Shown: in pieces, positions 10,970 through 20,747 of the stretch
Position numbering within the stretch: the first letter of the stretch is position 1
How the letters are laid out: the number at the start of each line of letters is the position of its first letter
Assembly: GCF_013426205.1 (NCBI RefSeq)
Contig: NC_089426.1
Coordinates: 2,790,001 to 2,854,000, forward strand
Direction: 5' to 3'
DNA: 64,000 nt
From: Metarhizium brunneum
Taxonomy: Eukaryota; Ascomycota; Sordariomycetes; Hypocreales; Clavicipitaceae
Notes under the pieces: generated by a model
What the model saw: the letters and a program-made list of their open reading frames with translations, nothing else
What the model was told of the DNA's origin: nothing
The model's database searches: none
Position numbers and translations under genes: made by a program

Positions 10970-13010
10970 ATGCCGTCATCGCCCGTGGCTGGCATTTCGT
11001 CGCCGCCAGATGCAAGGCCGGCGGCGCGTTCAAAGTTCACATATCGTCAGCTCGGCCAGCTGGCATCATTCAACACGTCAAATCCACTTCGCGTCATTGC
11101 TCACATTGACCTAGATGCATTTTATGCACAATGTGAAATGCTGAGGCTGGGGGTTCCCGAGGACAAACCTCTCGCGGTCCAACAATGGTGAGTGAGGTAG
11201 CTACCTAGATAGTCTTACTGCATGCTGAGCCACCTCTGCTTTCCCGAAGTCATGCGCTGACGCCATATTTAGGCAAGGACTCATCGCAGTGAACTATCCA
11301 GCGCGAGCTTGGGGTATCGGTCGACATTGCAATGTGGCCGAGGCCAAGAAACTCTGCCCAGACCTCATTGCCCAACATGTTGCTACATGGCGAGAAGGTG
11401 ATGACAAGTGGGCATACCGGGACGATGCTGCCGCCAGCATCGCGACAGACAAGGTGTCGCTTGATCCATACAGATTGGAGTCTAGGAAGATTCTCGCCCT
11501 CATCCGAGACACGCTGCCTCCCAACCTGCAAAAGGTGGAGAAGGCTGGCATCGACGAAGTCTTTCTCGACCTGTCAGCTCACGTTCACACCATACTTTTG
11601 GAGCGGTTTCCTGAGTTGTCGAATCCACCCCCGTATGATGACCTCGCCGAGAGGCTTCCCTTGCCTTCCATAGCGGCCCTGGACTGGAAAGCTGATGCTT
11701 TGGTGGACTTGGATGAGGACCAGGAGAGTCAAGATCCGGACTGGGACGATGTTGCAATTCTCATTGGATCCGAGATTGTACGCAATGTACGTGCACAAGT
11801 ACGGGGGAGGTTAGGGTATACATGCTCCGCTGGCATTGCGAACAACAAAATGGTCAGCAAATTGGGCTCCGGCTTCAAGAAGCCCAACAGCCAAACGGTT
11901 GTGCGGAGTCGTGCAGTGCATTTGTTTCTAGCGGACTTCAAGGTGACCAAGATTCGCAATTTGGGCGGCAAACTCGGAGAACGAGTTGTGTCAATATACA
12001 ACACGCAAAGTATCAAGGACCTTCTTGAAGTTTCATTGGAGCATATGAAATCGAAGCTTGGTGACGAAACCGGCTCATGGCTTCACGATACACTTCGAGG
12101 CATTGACAACAGCGAGGTCAGCTCTCGAACCCAAATCAAATCGATGCTCTCTGCCAAATCCTTCCGACCTAGTATCAGCACGGAGGAACAGGCGCTAAAA
12201 TGGTTAAGAATTTTTGTCGGAGACATATTCTCTCGATTAGTGGAGGAAGGCGTGTTGGATAACAGACGACGACCTCGCTCCATCAACCTGCATCACCGCC
12301 ATGCAGGCCAAACTCGCAGTAAGCAAGGCCCAATCCCCCCCGGTAAAGTTATCGACGAAGAATCTTTATTTCACCTGGCCAAGGATCTCCTCACTCAAAT
12401 CTTAGCAGAGGACAAGGTCTGGCCATGTGCGAATCTCAGCCTTAGCGTTGGTGGATTTGAAGATGGCGTGAAGGGCAATATGGGGATTGGTGCTTTCCTA
12501 GTCAGAGGCGAGGAGGCAGCTCCAGCGAGGTGCAAATCTCCCGAGAAGAGATCAGTCGAGACCGACGCCCCCTCACATAAGAAACCACGGATAACCAACG
12601 ACATACAACGGTTCTTCTCCAGGGATGGCATAAGCAACGCGGAGGCCCTGAGTATCACAAGCGGTGAAGCTGCTCCCATGTATATGCGTGACAATGTGCA
12701 GGTTTCTGCGCTAGTTCAGGGAAGGGAAACTGCCTACTCGACGGAAAGCGAATTTTCTGAGGGTCAGGCTCGAATTACTAGCTTTCTCTGCGCTCGATGC
12801 GATTTTGTTTCTGCTGATGCGGCACAGCTTCAGAGCCATGAACATTGGCATATGGCAAAGGACATTCAAGAGCAGGAACGTGCTAAAGGCACACCCGTTT
12901 ATAAGCCATCCGTTTCCCGCAATTCGGCCCCCAAAGGATCAGGTGCAGCATCTAAGCGTAGCCGCGGAAATAAGCTGGAACAAGGACAGCAGAAGCTCAG
13001 TTTCGGATGA
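10970..13010 (+). CDS. RAD30: DNA polymerase eta (Rad30-type translesion polymerase)
   Basis: Y-family polymerase that bypasses UV photoproducts at stalled nuclear forks. Two exons (10970-11187, 11273-13010) give 651 residues. The single 85-nt intron has a GTGAGT donor and a TTTAG acceptor and joins a split Trp codon. Family landmarks are present: the first metal-binding motif HIDLDAFYAQCE (D47), the QGLIAVNYPAR finger region (from residue 74), and the second carboxylate motif GIDEVFLDLS (D167/E168). The little-finger domain follows. A basic KKPRI stretch (509-513) sits beside a PIP-like T-x-x-I-x-x-F-F element (about 514-521). The C-terminal UBZ finger has C579, C582, H595 and H599. The protein ends QQKLSFG, a possible degenerate PCNA-binding tail. 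The aspartate expected between the two zinc-binding histidines is His597. Confidence 0.95.
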
Positions 13011-16000
13011 TCCCATGGAGCAAGATTGCGGCATAATCAAGCTGAACTCGTATCTACAAGCTCGGAATGCGGGGGAACCGATTTGTACGTACACTTCCGA
13101 ATTTCGTCGACCCTGAAAAAGAAAAACGAGTTCTGGAATTGAAGGCTCAAGGTGCACAGAGGCAGGACATGCCTCACCATTTCGTCAACTTACCAACGGC
13201 ACGAAGCCCGAAAAGCATTACGGAGTACTGCCAGTCGTATACGCCAAGATTCTGTGTCGCAAAGATGCAAGAGTCGCCCACTTTGTCTGTACAACAGCGA
13301 GGCAAGCCTTGGACTTGAAAGCTAGCCGTAAGCAATTACTCCAACGCTGAGTGTGACGTCTACACCGGGAGATGTCATGGTCTAGTCCTTCGAAGAGGTC
13401 CTTGATCGCGACAATGGTGATACGGTGGCTGATGACTTGACATAAACAATGGGCAGTTTTTGTGAGAGCACACTTAACACTTGAGAATTTCTGCACTTTG
13501 CCAGGACTTGTCACGAAAAGGAAAGTTTCCCTCCTCCCTGATTTGTTGATGAGGTCACATTAGGCAATTAGTCATTGGACGGACAGAAATTTGTCTTGGT
13601 GGAGCCCGAGCGTTCACGATACGTGATGTCAACTAGTTATCACAAGCCTTGAAAGCGTGTTAGGCTCCAATTGGCGAGAGGCGTCGATACCCAACTGCGG
13701 CCCGAGACTAGTCAAAACCTTGTGGGACAGGCGGTTGGGAAAGTCGTCGCCACCTTTTGAGGTCTGAGGCAGATCGGGGTATCGGCCTTCAGAAGTCTGG
13801 CCTCGGGACTCTCACAACAGTCCGCCGGCAGCATGACTGACACGTCTTCTTGCTTCTGTGGACTGCACCATGCGCTATTTTGCATTGAATTCGTGTTTTA
13901 CCTTCTTGCTCGCCCGCTCGCCCTCCACAGGGTGGACCCTACTGTGTTGAAACGGGTGCATTTGTGCTTTCCGAAGAAGATGAGTGAGGCGAGTGTACCG
14001 GGATGCTTGGATCAAATCTATCGACAGTCTCTCGAGGTGATTGTCTTGCATGTATGACAATGGATTTAGTATAAATTTCACCACAGCGTCTCGACCTGGA
14101 CGACTATTGCAATGAACATTTGCTGTCAGGTTGACCTTGAGAGCATCACCCGGGTGACCAAGACGTGTGCAACCTTACTCTATTTCCTTGATGTACTATG
14201 ATGGTACCGCGCCGCACATGGTGACACAACTTCTCTGAGACAAAGAGTCGGAAACGCCAGCCGATCTGGGTATTGTACGCCACCAAGTGCTTACACCACA
14301 GTGTGTGTGTGTGCCAGGAGACCAAAGTACGAACACTTGCGGTCATACTACGGAGTATTCCTCCTTGGATACTGGCGATAACTTCAGCTGTCCATCAGTT
14401 CTCCAAGTACTCACCACCTCTGGCACTCTGGCAGATTATTGTCCTCGTGACTCGCGAGTAGACTTTGAACGCCATACTTGCAACCGCTGGCCTCTGAATT
14501 TTCTAGAGGGGAAGCAGCCAGAAGTTGAGAATATTCCGCACTTGTTTCATATGAGGCTACAAATCCCATGTGGCCTTCTAATGTTATACACGTCGTCTCG
14601 AAAACAATACAGCACTCTGGCAACAAGTCTTGCCGATTGCTTGCCGATACGCGCAAAGGCTCCAAACGCTAACCGACGTTTCGTTCCTTAGCCGAGCATA
14701 CTGCTGTATACTTGCGACGGAAGCAAGGGGAACCTCCAGCTACTTGGGCAACTCCTTCACTCAGAAGAAGGGGCCAGGACGTTTGCTGGTAGTCTTGCTA
14801 GCACGACGAGACTGCCGCCAAGTGAAGCGGTGGCGCTTTCTGAAAGGATCGTCTCGAGCGTTCGCCCACATTGCCTCTGACTGCAAGAGAGCCAAACGCG
14901 TTGTCGCTTCTGAGAAGTAAATATTGCCTCTATACTGTTAGATGAGCGGAAAGCCGGCAGAGAGGCATCACAGACATTTACAAGCGAGTTTCGAGCTTAC
15001 CCCGAGGCGGTCTCGGTCTGGTTAGTCCCATACCACCAACCCTCGCTGGAAAACCTCTTATCCGCTTGGCATCTAACCTCTCTCGGGTTTGAAGTGGCGA
15101 ACCAACCAACCAGTGGTGAGACCAGTAAGAAAAACCGCCAAAAACTAGGGCCACATTTCCCGCCCACATTGTTGCAGGTCGCAGGGTCTTAGGCTGGAGC
15201 AGTGCAGCCCAACTCTGGGAATATTGAACCCAGACAGCCAGCCCAACCCACAACAGCCAGCCGCAGCCAGCAAGCCACTGCACCATCACGGCAGTCACAC
15301 AGCAACGACCCTGGACCTTGGTCTGCTCGGGGCCATTGAAGCTCAACTGGGCGACAAGACTCTGTCGGGAGTGGATCATTGGTGCTGCCGTGCCTGCGCC
15401 TGCATCTCTGCAGTCTGTGTCCGTTGCGTTGTATAGAGTAGTATTCCTATCTACAGCGAGGAAGCTGGATTGGGACTCACCAGCAGCAGAGTAGACAATC
15501 ACGGACTGTCCTCGCCACCCCGCCGCACCGGAGGACCATTGAAAGGTGCAGGACCTGGCACTAGTGGACAAATCCTGTCTACGCATATGAGCGCCAGTTA
15601 TTTGGAGGATTTCATGTATCGTACTTGTTTACCTGCTGTAGGTACTTCAGTACCTCAACACGGAGTAACCTGGCCAAGGTGTGTTCGCTCTGCCTGGTAC
15701 AGAGTGCTTGTCCATTCGTTTTAAGGGCAAAGAGGGTCGCTGTCGCCGTGTCGGTGTCTGGCAGCCCAAGAGCCCAACATTGACAGGGCCACCCGGGCGG
15801 TTTCTGCTGTCTCTCCCTCTCCCTCTCCCTCTCCCTGTCCCCTTCCCTCTGTACCTATTTTTGCCTCCACGCTGTCTCTTGGGCAGGAGTTTGGCCGTGA
15901 ACCGGTGGCTTTTGTGGGCTTTGTGTCGGTCACGGCGATCGGTAGTCGTGCGGTGCGTGGTTGCAGCTTGGCAAAAGAGTCAAGTTTGCACGAGAGACCT

Positions 16001-16554
16001 GACCAGTTGAGTCGACATCTGGACCCCTGTCCTGTCTCGGGCAGTAAACGGCTGACTGACTGGCATCGTTGATCTGGCCTGGCATCTGCTCCCGTCTGGT
16101 GCTGCGTCGAGGTGCTGTGTCAAGCTTGTTGCGTCTCCTGCCTCCAAGGTCACTGCCCGCCGCCCACTGCCCACCCACCAACTTGCAAGGAGTGCCACCA
16201 GTTGGACCCTGTTGACCAGTCGTACCAGTCGACCTGATTTGCTCCCCTGCCTCCAGGCCCAGATTCATTGAGCCCCTCAGACGCTGCCTGCTGACCCTGC
16301 TGACCCGTCGAGTGCAGGTCATACCTCATACCTTGCAGGTTTCTTTTCTTCCCTCCACTGCCTCACTTTTGACAGCCTTCTCTCCTCTCCCTATCTACCT
16401 TTCACATTCTCCCTCGCGGGCTCTCTTCCGTCTCTTCTTTCTTGTCATTTCGGCCACCTCTGACCGCCCCGTGCTGCCCCTTCGGCCACCTCACGTCGCC
16501 CCTCCCCTTCTCTCTCTCACACTCGCGACGATAACCTCGCGCCGACCCTTCACG
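13011..16554. other. 3.5-kb intergenic region, including the RfeG-like gene leader
   Basis: No gene is supported. The longest frame (about 200 codons, minus strand, 14978-15586) is low in complexity, has no recognisable motif, and overlaps what looks like promoter sequence. The right-hand 750 bases are pyrimidine-rich, typical of a fungal promoter or leader before the gene at 16555. TACTCCGT/ACGGAGTA octamers occur at 13220, 14350 and 15660. Confidence 0.5.
15813..15836 (+). promoter_or_regulatory. (CTCCCT)4 pyrimidine tract upstream of the RfeG-like gene
   Basis: Four exact tandem CTCCCT hexamers sit about 720 bases before the ATG at 16555. CT-rich tracts are common in promoters of filamentous fungi. 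A regulatory role here is inferred from position and composition only; it may be a simple microsatellite. Confidence 0.3.
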
Positions 16555-17942
16555 ATGTCCAGACAACCCCGCCCCCAGGGAGCGTCTACGCAGCCGGCGG
16601 CGACTCGGCAGAACGAATACTTCGTGCCGCGCGATGGAATCGATCGTGAGGTCATCTCGGCCGACATCTGCCGCTACCTGGGCAATGATGCCTTGGTGCG
16701 GCCTGGTCATTACGAGGTATGGCTTCTATCCTGTCTGATCTCGGATGCTTTGCCCAAGACGTGCCGTACATGGGGAGAGACACAAGTCACTAATGATTTC
16801 TCATGTAGAACTCTCAAACCGGCCAGGTCGCTCAAGGATACTACATTACCGCCTACAGAAACCTAACAACTGTGAGCATACCTTCTCTTTCTTCAATTCT
16901 TCCCACGTCCCGTGGAATAGAGTCTTGTCCTCCATACACAGCGAAAATATTTGCGCTAGACTCACATTCCTCTAGGCTATGATCGAAGACTTGAAGGCCG
17001 ATTCGGCGCGCTGGGATAGTGAAAGGCGTGCGCAAACTTCGCGCAATACCCCTGGAGGTATCCATGCCTCGAGAGATGCCACTGGCGTTCCTGCGAGACC
17101 CTCATCTAACTCACCAGCAGTCCAATACCGCTACTCCGAGACTCACCAGTCTCGGCAACATCATGGGCCTACCGAGCCCCCTTCCTTCCAGCCGGAGCCG
17201 TATCCCCGGGAAACCTATGATGCACCGAGATACCCCGGAACTGGCGCTCCTGGATATACCGGTGCCTCTAACACATACCAGCAACAGCCTCCACAACAGC
17301 CCTTTGGCGCCTCAAACGGCAATGGCTTTAATACCGGTTTCCCGCAGCCCCAACAGTCGCCGCCTCCGGACCCAAGGTACACTACTGCCCAGCCCGGATC
17401 AATGATGCGTCCAGGCTATCAACCGAACCAGGATCCTCCATACATTGGCACTGGCGCCAATTTGCCCCAAGCCGGTTATCCCGTCTCCAGTGATCCTTAT
17501 TCAAGCCGGATGGGAACCTCTGCTGCCGCCCCTCAGCAGCCAGTTTATTCCACAGTACCGCCGCCTCAACCTGGATACCCAGCTCCCCAATATCAGTATC
17601 AGGGCCAGGCTCCTCCTTCTGCCGCCGGTGGCCACTCGTACCCGGCTATGCAACCCCATGACCCGTTCTATGGTCGAGGTGCGTCAAAGCAGAGATCATG
17701 CGAGCCCAGCTCGCCAAAAAGGCCCCGCGTCTAATTGTTTAGCTTCACCAGCAGGCCAAGTTCCTCCCCAGCAACCGCAACAACAGCCGGGGTTTGCAGT
17801 CCAAGGACAACAGTATGATGAACCCCCTCAATCCCGCTCTTCTGTGCCTGTTGCAAGAAATCAAACACCTCCCAGTGGCTCAAGTAGTCGTCGTAGTGAC
17901 AGGGATACCGATAGGCAACAACCCCGACCCCCACGACGATAA
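16555..17942 (+). CDS. rfeG: RfeG/RfeF-like conserved fungal protein, Pro/Gln-rich
   Basis: The N-terminal 90 residues are the conserved block I recognise from proteins annotated as transcription factor RfeG/RfeF in aspergilli (NEYFVPRDGIDREVISADIC, then RYLGNDALVRPGHYE and GYYITAYRNLTTAMIEDLKA). The remainder, to residue 375, is disordered and rich in Pro, Gln, Tyr and Gly. The model has four exons, 16555-16716, 16809-16871, 16976-17678 and 17743-17942, summing to 376 codons. Introns 1 and 2 have standard borders. Intron 3 (17679-17742, donor GTGCGT, acceptor TTTAG) is weaker, and its only branch-like sequence lies very near the acceptor. If it is retained, the protein ends at 17734 with a basic PKRPRV tail instead of the DRQQPRPPRR end. 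A transcription-factor role rests on annotation history only; no classical DNA-binding domain is visible. Confidence 0.8.
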
Positions 17943-18066
17943 ATTTAGAAAAAGGACGCCCGTCCTCCTTTCACATTTGACTTTTGTTTTTGCACGACCA
18001 ATTAGCCATGGTACGACTTTTTGCGGCCTACCTTGTGATTATGCGTTGCTTGTGTTTTATAAATGG

Positions 18067-18094
18067 CTGGACTCTGGACTCTGGACTCTGGACT
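18067..18094 (+). repeat. (CTGGACT)4 tandem repeat
   Basis: Four perfect copies of a 7-base unit lie about 125 bases after the stop of the RfeG-like gene, probably in its 3' untranslated region. A copy-number-variable microsatellite is the simplest reading. Confidence 0.8.
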
Positions 18095-19768
18095 CGGGGC
18101 TCGAACTCTACCTTCTTGGATCGGCGCCCTGCGCTCTTTTTCTTTTTGTTTGTTGTTAAACTTGCTCCACGGATAGCCCCCATTTGGATATACTCTTTGT
18201 ACACGATGCCTCTGAGAGTAGCAAGTTTGCCTCTCATCGGACCAAAGCACCTGGACAATGTCATCCGATGCTCTTTGCCAGTCATTTCTCCTGGATACAG
18301 AAAAGACAGAAAAGACTTGTTCACACCCTGGGATACACCATCTGGCACTTGGCTCTTTGCATCCGTTGTCATTTAGCCCTCGAAACGCATGTCTTTCGAG
18401 CTTTGGATTCATTTATACGTTTTGACTATGAATGGGCGGGATTACTGCATTTCCAGTCTTTCTCTTTTAGTTTGGCTCACAGGAAAGCCCGGGATGAATT
18501 ATGCTGATTGATGTTATGCACAAATACTTATGGCGCAGGTTAGGTTGACTGGCCACTCATGGTCGTCGATGGTGGTTTTTATTTTTATTTTCTTATTTTT
18601 ATGTCATGTCCTTACCTCGCTGCCCGGATCCGGTCCTTCTAGTGGAGTTACCCTAATAACTGGATTTTGACTACTTGGTCGCCTTGGCTTGACCTGCTGG
18701 AGTGGTCCTGGATGCTCACCGCGCTCTCCATGTGCCAAAGCTGAGGGGATTTCCGGGCAGCATGGTAAGTTTCAAAATGAGTTTGTATATACTAGCCAGA
18801 TGTGTTCAAGAGGACCCTCTCCCGTTAATTTTTCACGTTTCATCCCGGAGTCCTTCACGTGGAGTTATCTAATGAGCCCATAACATTGAGATGAACTAAC
18901 CGCGTTGTTACTCTAATAGCAGCTAGATATGAATGATGTTTCTAGTCCGTCACGGTCAGAAGAATTTTCTGTTACCTGGTTTCTCCTCTGCCTTGGACTT
19001 GGGACTTTTACTTGTGCCTGGACCTTTTTTTCTTCTCTTCGATATGGGGGCATAAAACCAGCACGGCATGGACTCAAATACAAATTTTAGGCCATTGCAA
19101 ACCAGACTCTTGGAAAACAACAGGATCCTTTGCCCACCGCGCAAATCCGCGAATTTTCCGAGGATCAGGCGCTCTTGTCCCATGGCGAGAAATTTCTCTT
19201 CTACCTCGCGATCCCTCGGAAATGTATTAGGCAAAATCATCTATTGGCAGTGCTGTTCCTGATATGGAAGCTACCTTTGCCCAGGTGCTCTAACCAATAA
19301 GTTTGGCATCCTGCTATTATGTAAGTTCGACCTGTGCCTAGGGATAATGGCTATCTGTTCCGGAGACGTCTTGCTTTTGTGCGTTCTATTCTGCGAGCGC
19401 TATGCTGGTCCAGCCTTATCCAACCTCATGCGTTTTTCCTGTGACGAAAACAACTTGCCTTGCTTCGGTGCCCGTGCCCTGGTCCCAGATTATGTACAGG
19501 CATCGGCTCAAATTTCATGTCCACTAGATCAAAACGATTATATGCACCTAGGCCGCAATCCTGGACTGGACCTTGCAGGCGACTCCGAGGACAATGCTCA
19601 ATTTGGCCCGCGATTTGGATTTTATTCTGGAGGTTATCAACGGGATGTTTCATCCGACAATACGAGGGCAGTACAATGTCCCTAATATATTTTGTGTGGT
19701 GAAGTGAGGAAAAAGACGAGCATGATGTGTACGGGATCTGCAGTTATGGAGATACGGGAGAACAACTT

Positions 19769-20176
19769 TTAAATTTCAGGCGAGGAATAAATTGAGTACG
19801 AGACAACTCGCTTTGCGCCAACCATGACACGTGCAGGTCGGCTACCGCGAGCAAATGCCTGTGGAGGCATTCCATCCTTGGCCACCATAAAGTAGCCAAA
19901 GCCTGATTCTACAAACCAATTTAACCTAAACAAATGATAATAATCTGTTTCCGACATGCGATATTGGCCAGCTGGGCCTATTTCTATAACACGACCAAAC
20001 TCAACCGGTTTCGGATCAAAGTCGAACGCTGTATACTCGAGACGATTGCCCCATTTGAGACGTCCCTGGCGGAAATGCCAGAGGATAGAAAGAAGAGGAA
20101 GAGGATAAAGAAGGATTGACGCCACTTGGACCTCGAGCTTATCAATTAATGGTTGACAGAGACTACGTTGATGCAT
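19769..20176 (-). CDS. Possible small hypothetical protein or gene remnant
   Basis: An ATG-started frame of 135 residues, isolated between larger gaps. I do not recognise it. From residue 40 onward its composition looks like a folded protein rather than random translation: alternating hydrophobic and polar residues, with segments such as FDFDPKPVEFGRVIEIGP and FARGSRPARVMVGAKRVVSYS. The first 40 residues look less natural, and an upstream exon may be missing: a possible acceptor (CAACGTAG) lies just inside the frame, with GTACGA about 80 bases upstream. No signal peptide or membrane segment is certain. It could be a lineage-specific gene, an exon of a larger gene, or a decaying remnant. Confidence 0.25.
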   Translation of the reverse strand: MHQRSLCQPLIDKLEVQVASILLYPLPLLSILWHFRQGRLKWGNRLEYTAFDFDPKPVEFGRVIEIGPAGQYRMSETDYYHLFRLNWFVESGFGYFMVAKDGMPPQAFARGSRPARVMVGAKRVVSYSIYSSPEI

Positions 20177-20720
20177 GTCATTTAGCTTGAGCCTATTTCT
20201 GTCCCAGAAAGATTATGGAACCGGCGCCACTCGTACCTGAAACAACTTGGATTAATATACCGGCACGGGTTTAGGGAGCATATGGTGTTGAATTACTGAG
20301 GATCAAGCTGCTTGTCCTACGAGTACATTTCCGGACTAGCAAGTAGGGGTCTTGAGTTTGCCTGGAGCAAGGAAAGCAAATTTGGCGCGGATATTGCGTG
20401 TTTGGCAGAAACGGTGGACTGGATGCGATGGACCCAATCGCTTGAACTGCCACAGCTTCCACTGCTTTGACAACATTGCGCGGGCCTACTTGATCTGTGT
20501 CGCCTTTCCGGGTAACGCGCTTGTTCCCGTGGATTTTTTGGGCTTCAAGGTAGGACTACATGACGAGTGGCGAGGCACCACGTCCAGTTGCGACGCACAG
20601 TACTCTGCAGTCGGTGCAAGATTGCGTAGTTGAGATGTGGAATCAACGATTTGAAAGGTGGAAGCGATGGAAGAAACCTTGCTGACCGGACGTCAAATAC
20701 TTACTTAAGTACTCAGGCAC

Positions 20721-20747
20721 CTGCCTGCCTAGATGCCTAGCAGGCAG
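20721..20747. repeat. Near-perfect hairpin, CTGCCTGC(C)TAG arms
   Basis: The arm CTGCCTGCCTAG (20721-20732) pairs with CTAGCAGGCAG (20737-20747) apart from one bulged base, around an ATGC loop. It lies in an intergenic stretch dense in AAGTAC, GGTAC and CCTAG words (20690-20960). Confidence 0.65.

Noticed and set aside
14978..15586. 202-codon open frame on the minus strand
   Set aside because: Low-complexity Trp/Gly/Arg-rich translation in a probable promoter region, with no recognisable feature.
17679..17734. Taking the RfeG-like stop at 17734 as the main gene end
   Set aside because: A downstream in-phase exon with the same Gln/Pro-rich style follows an AG acceptor. The shorter form is kept only as a possible isoform.
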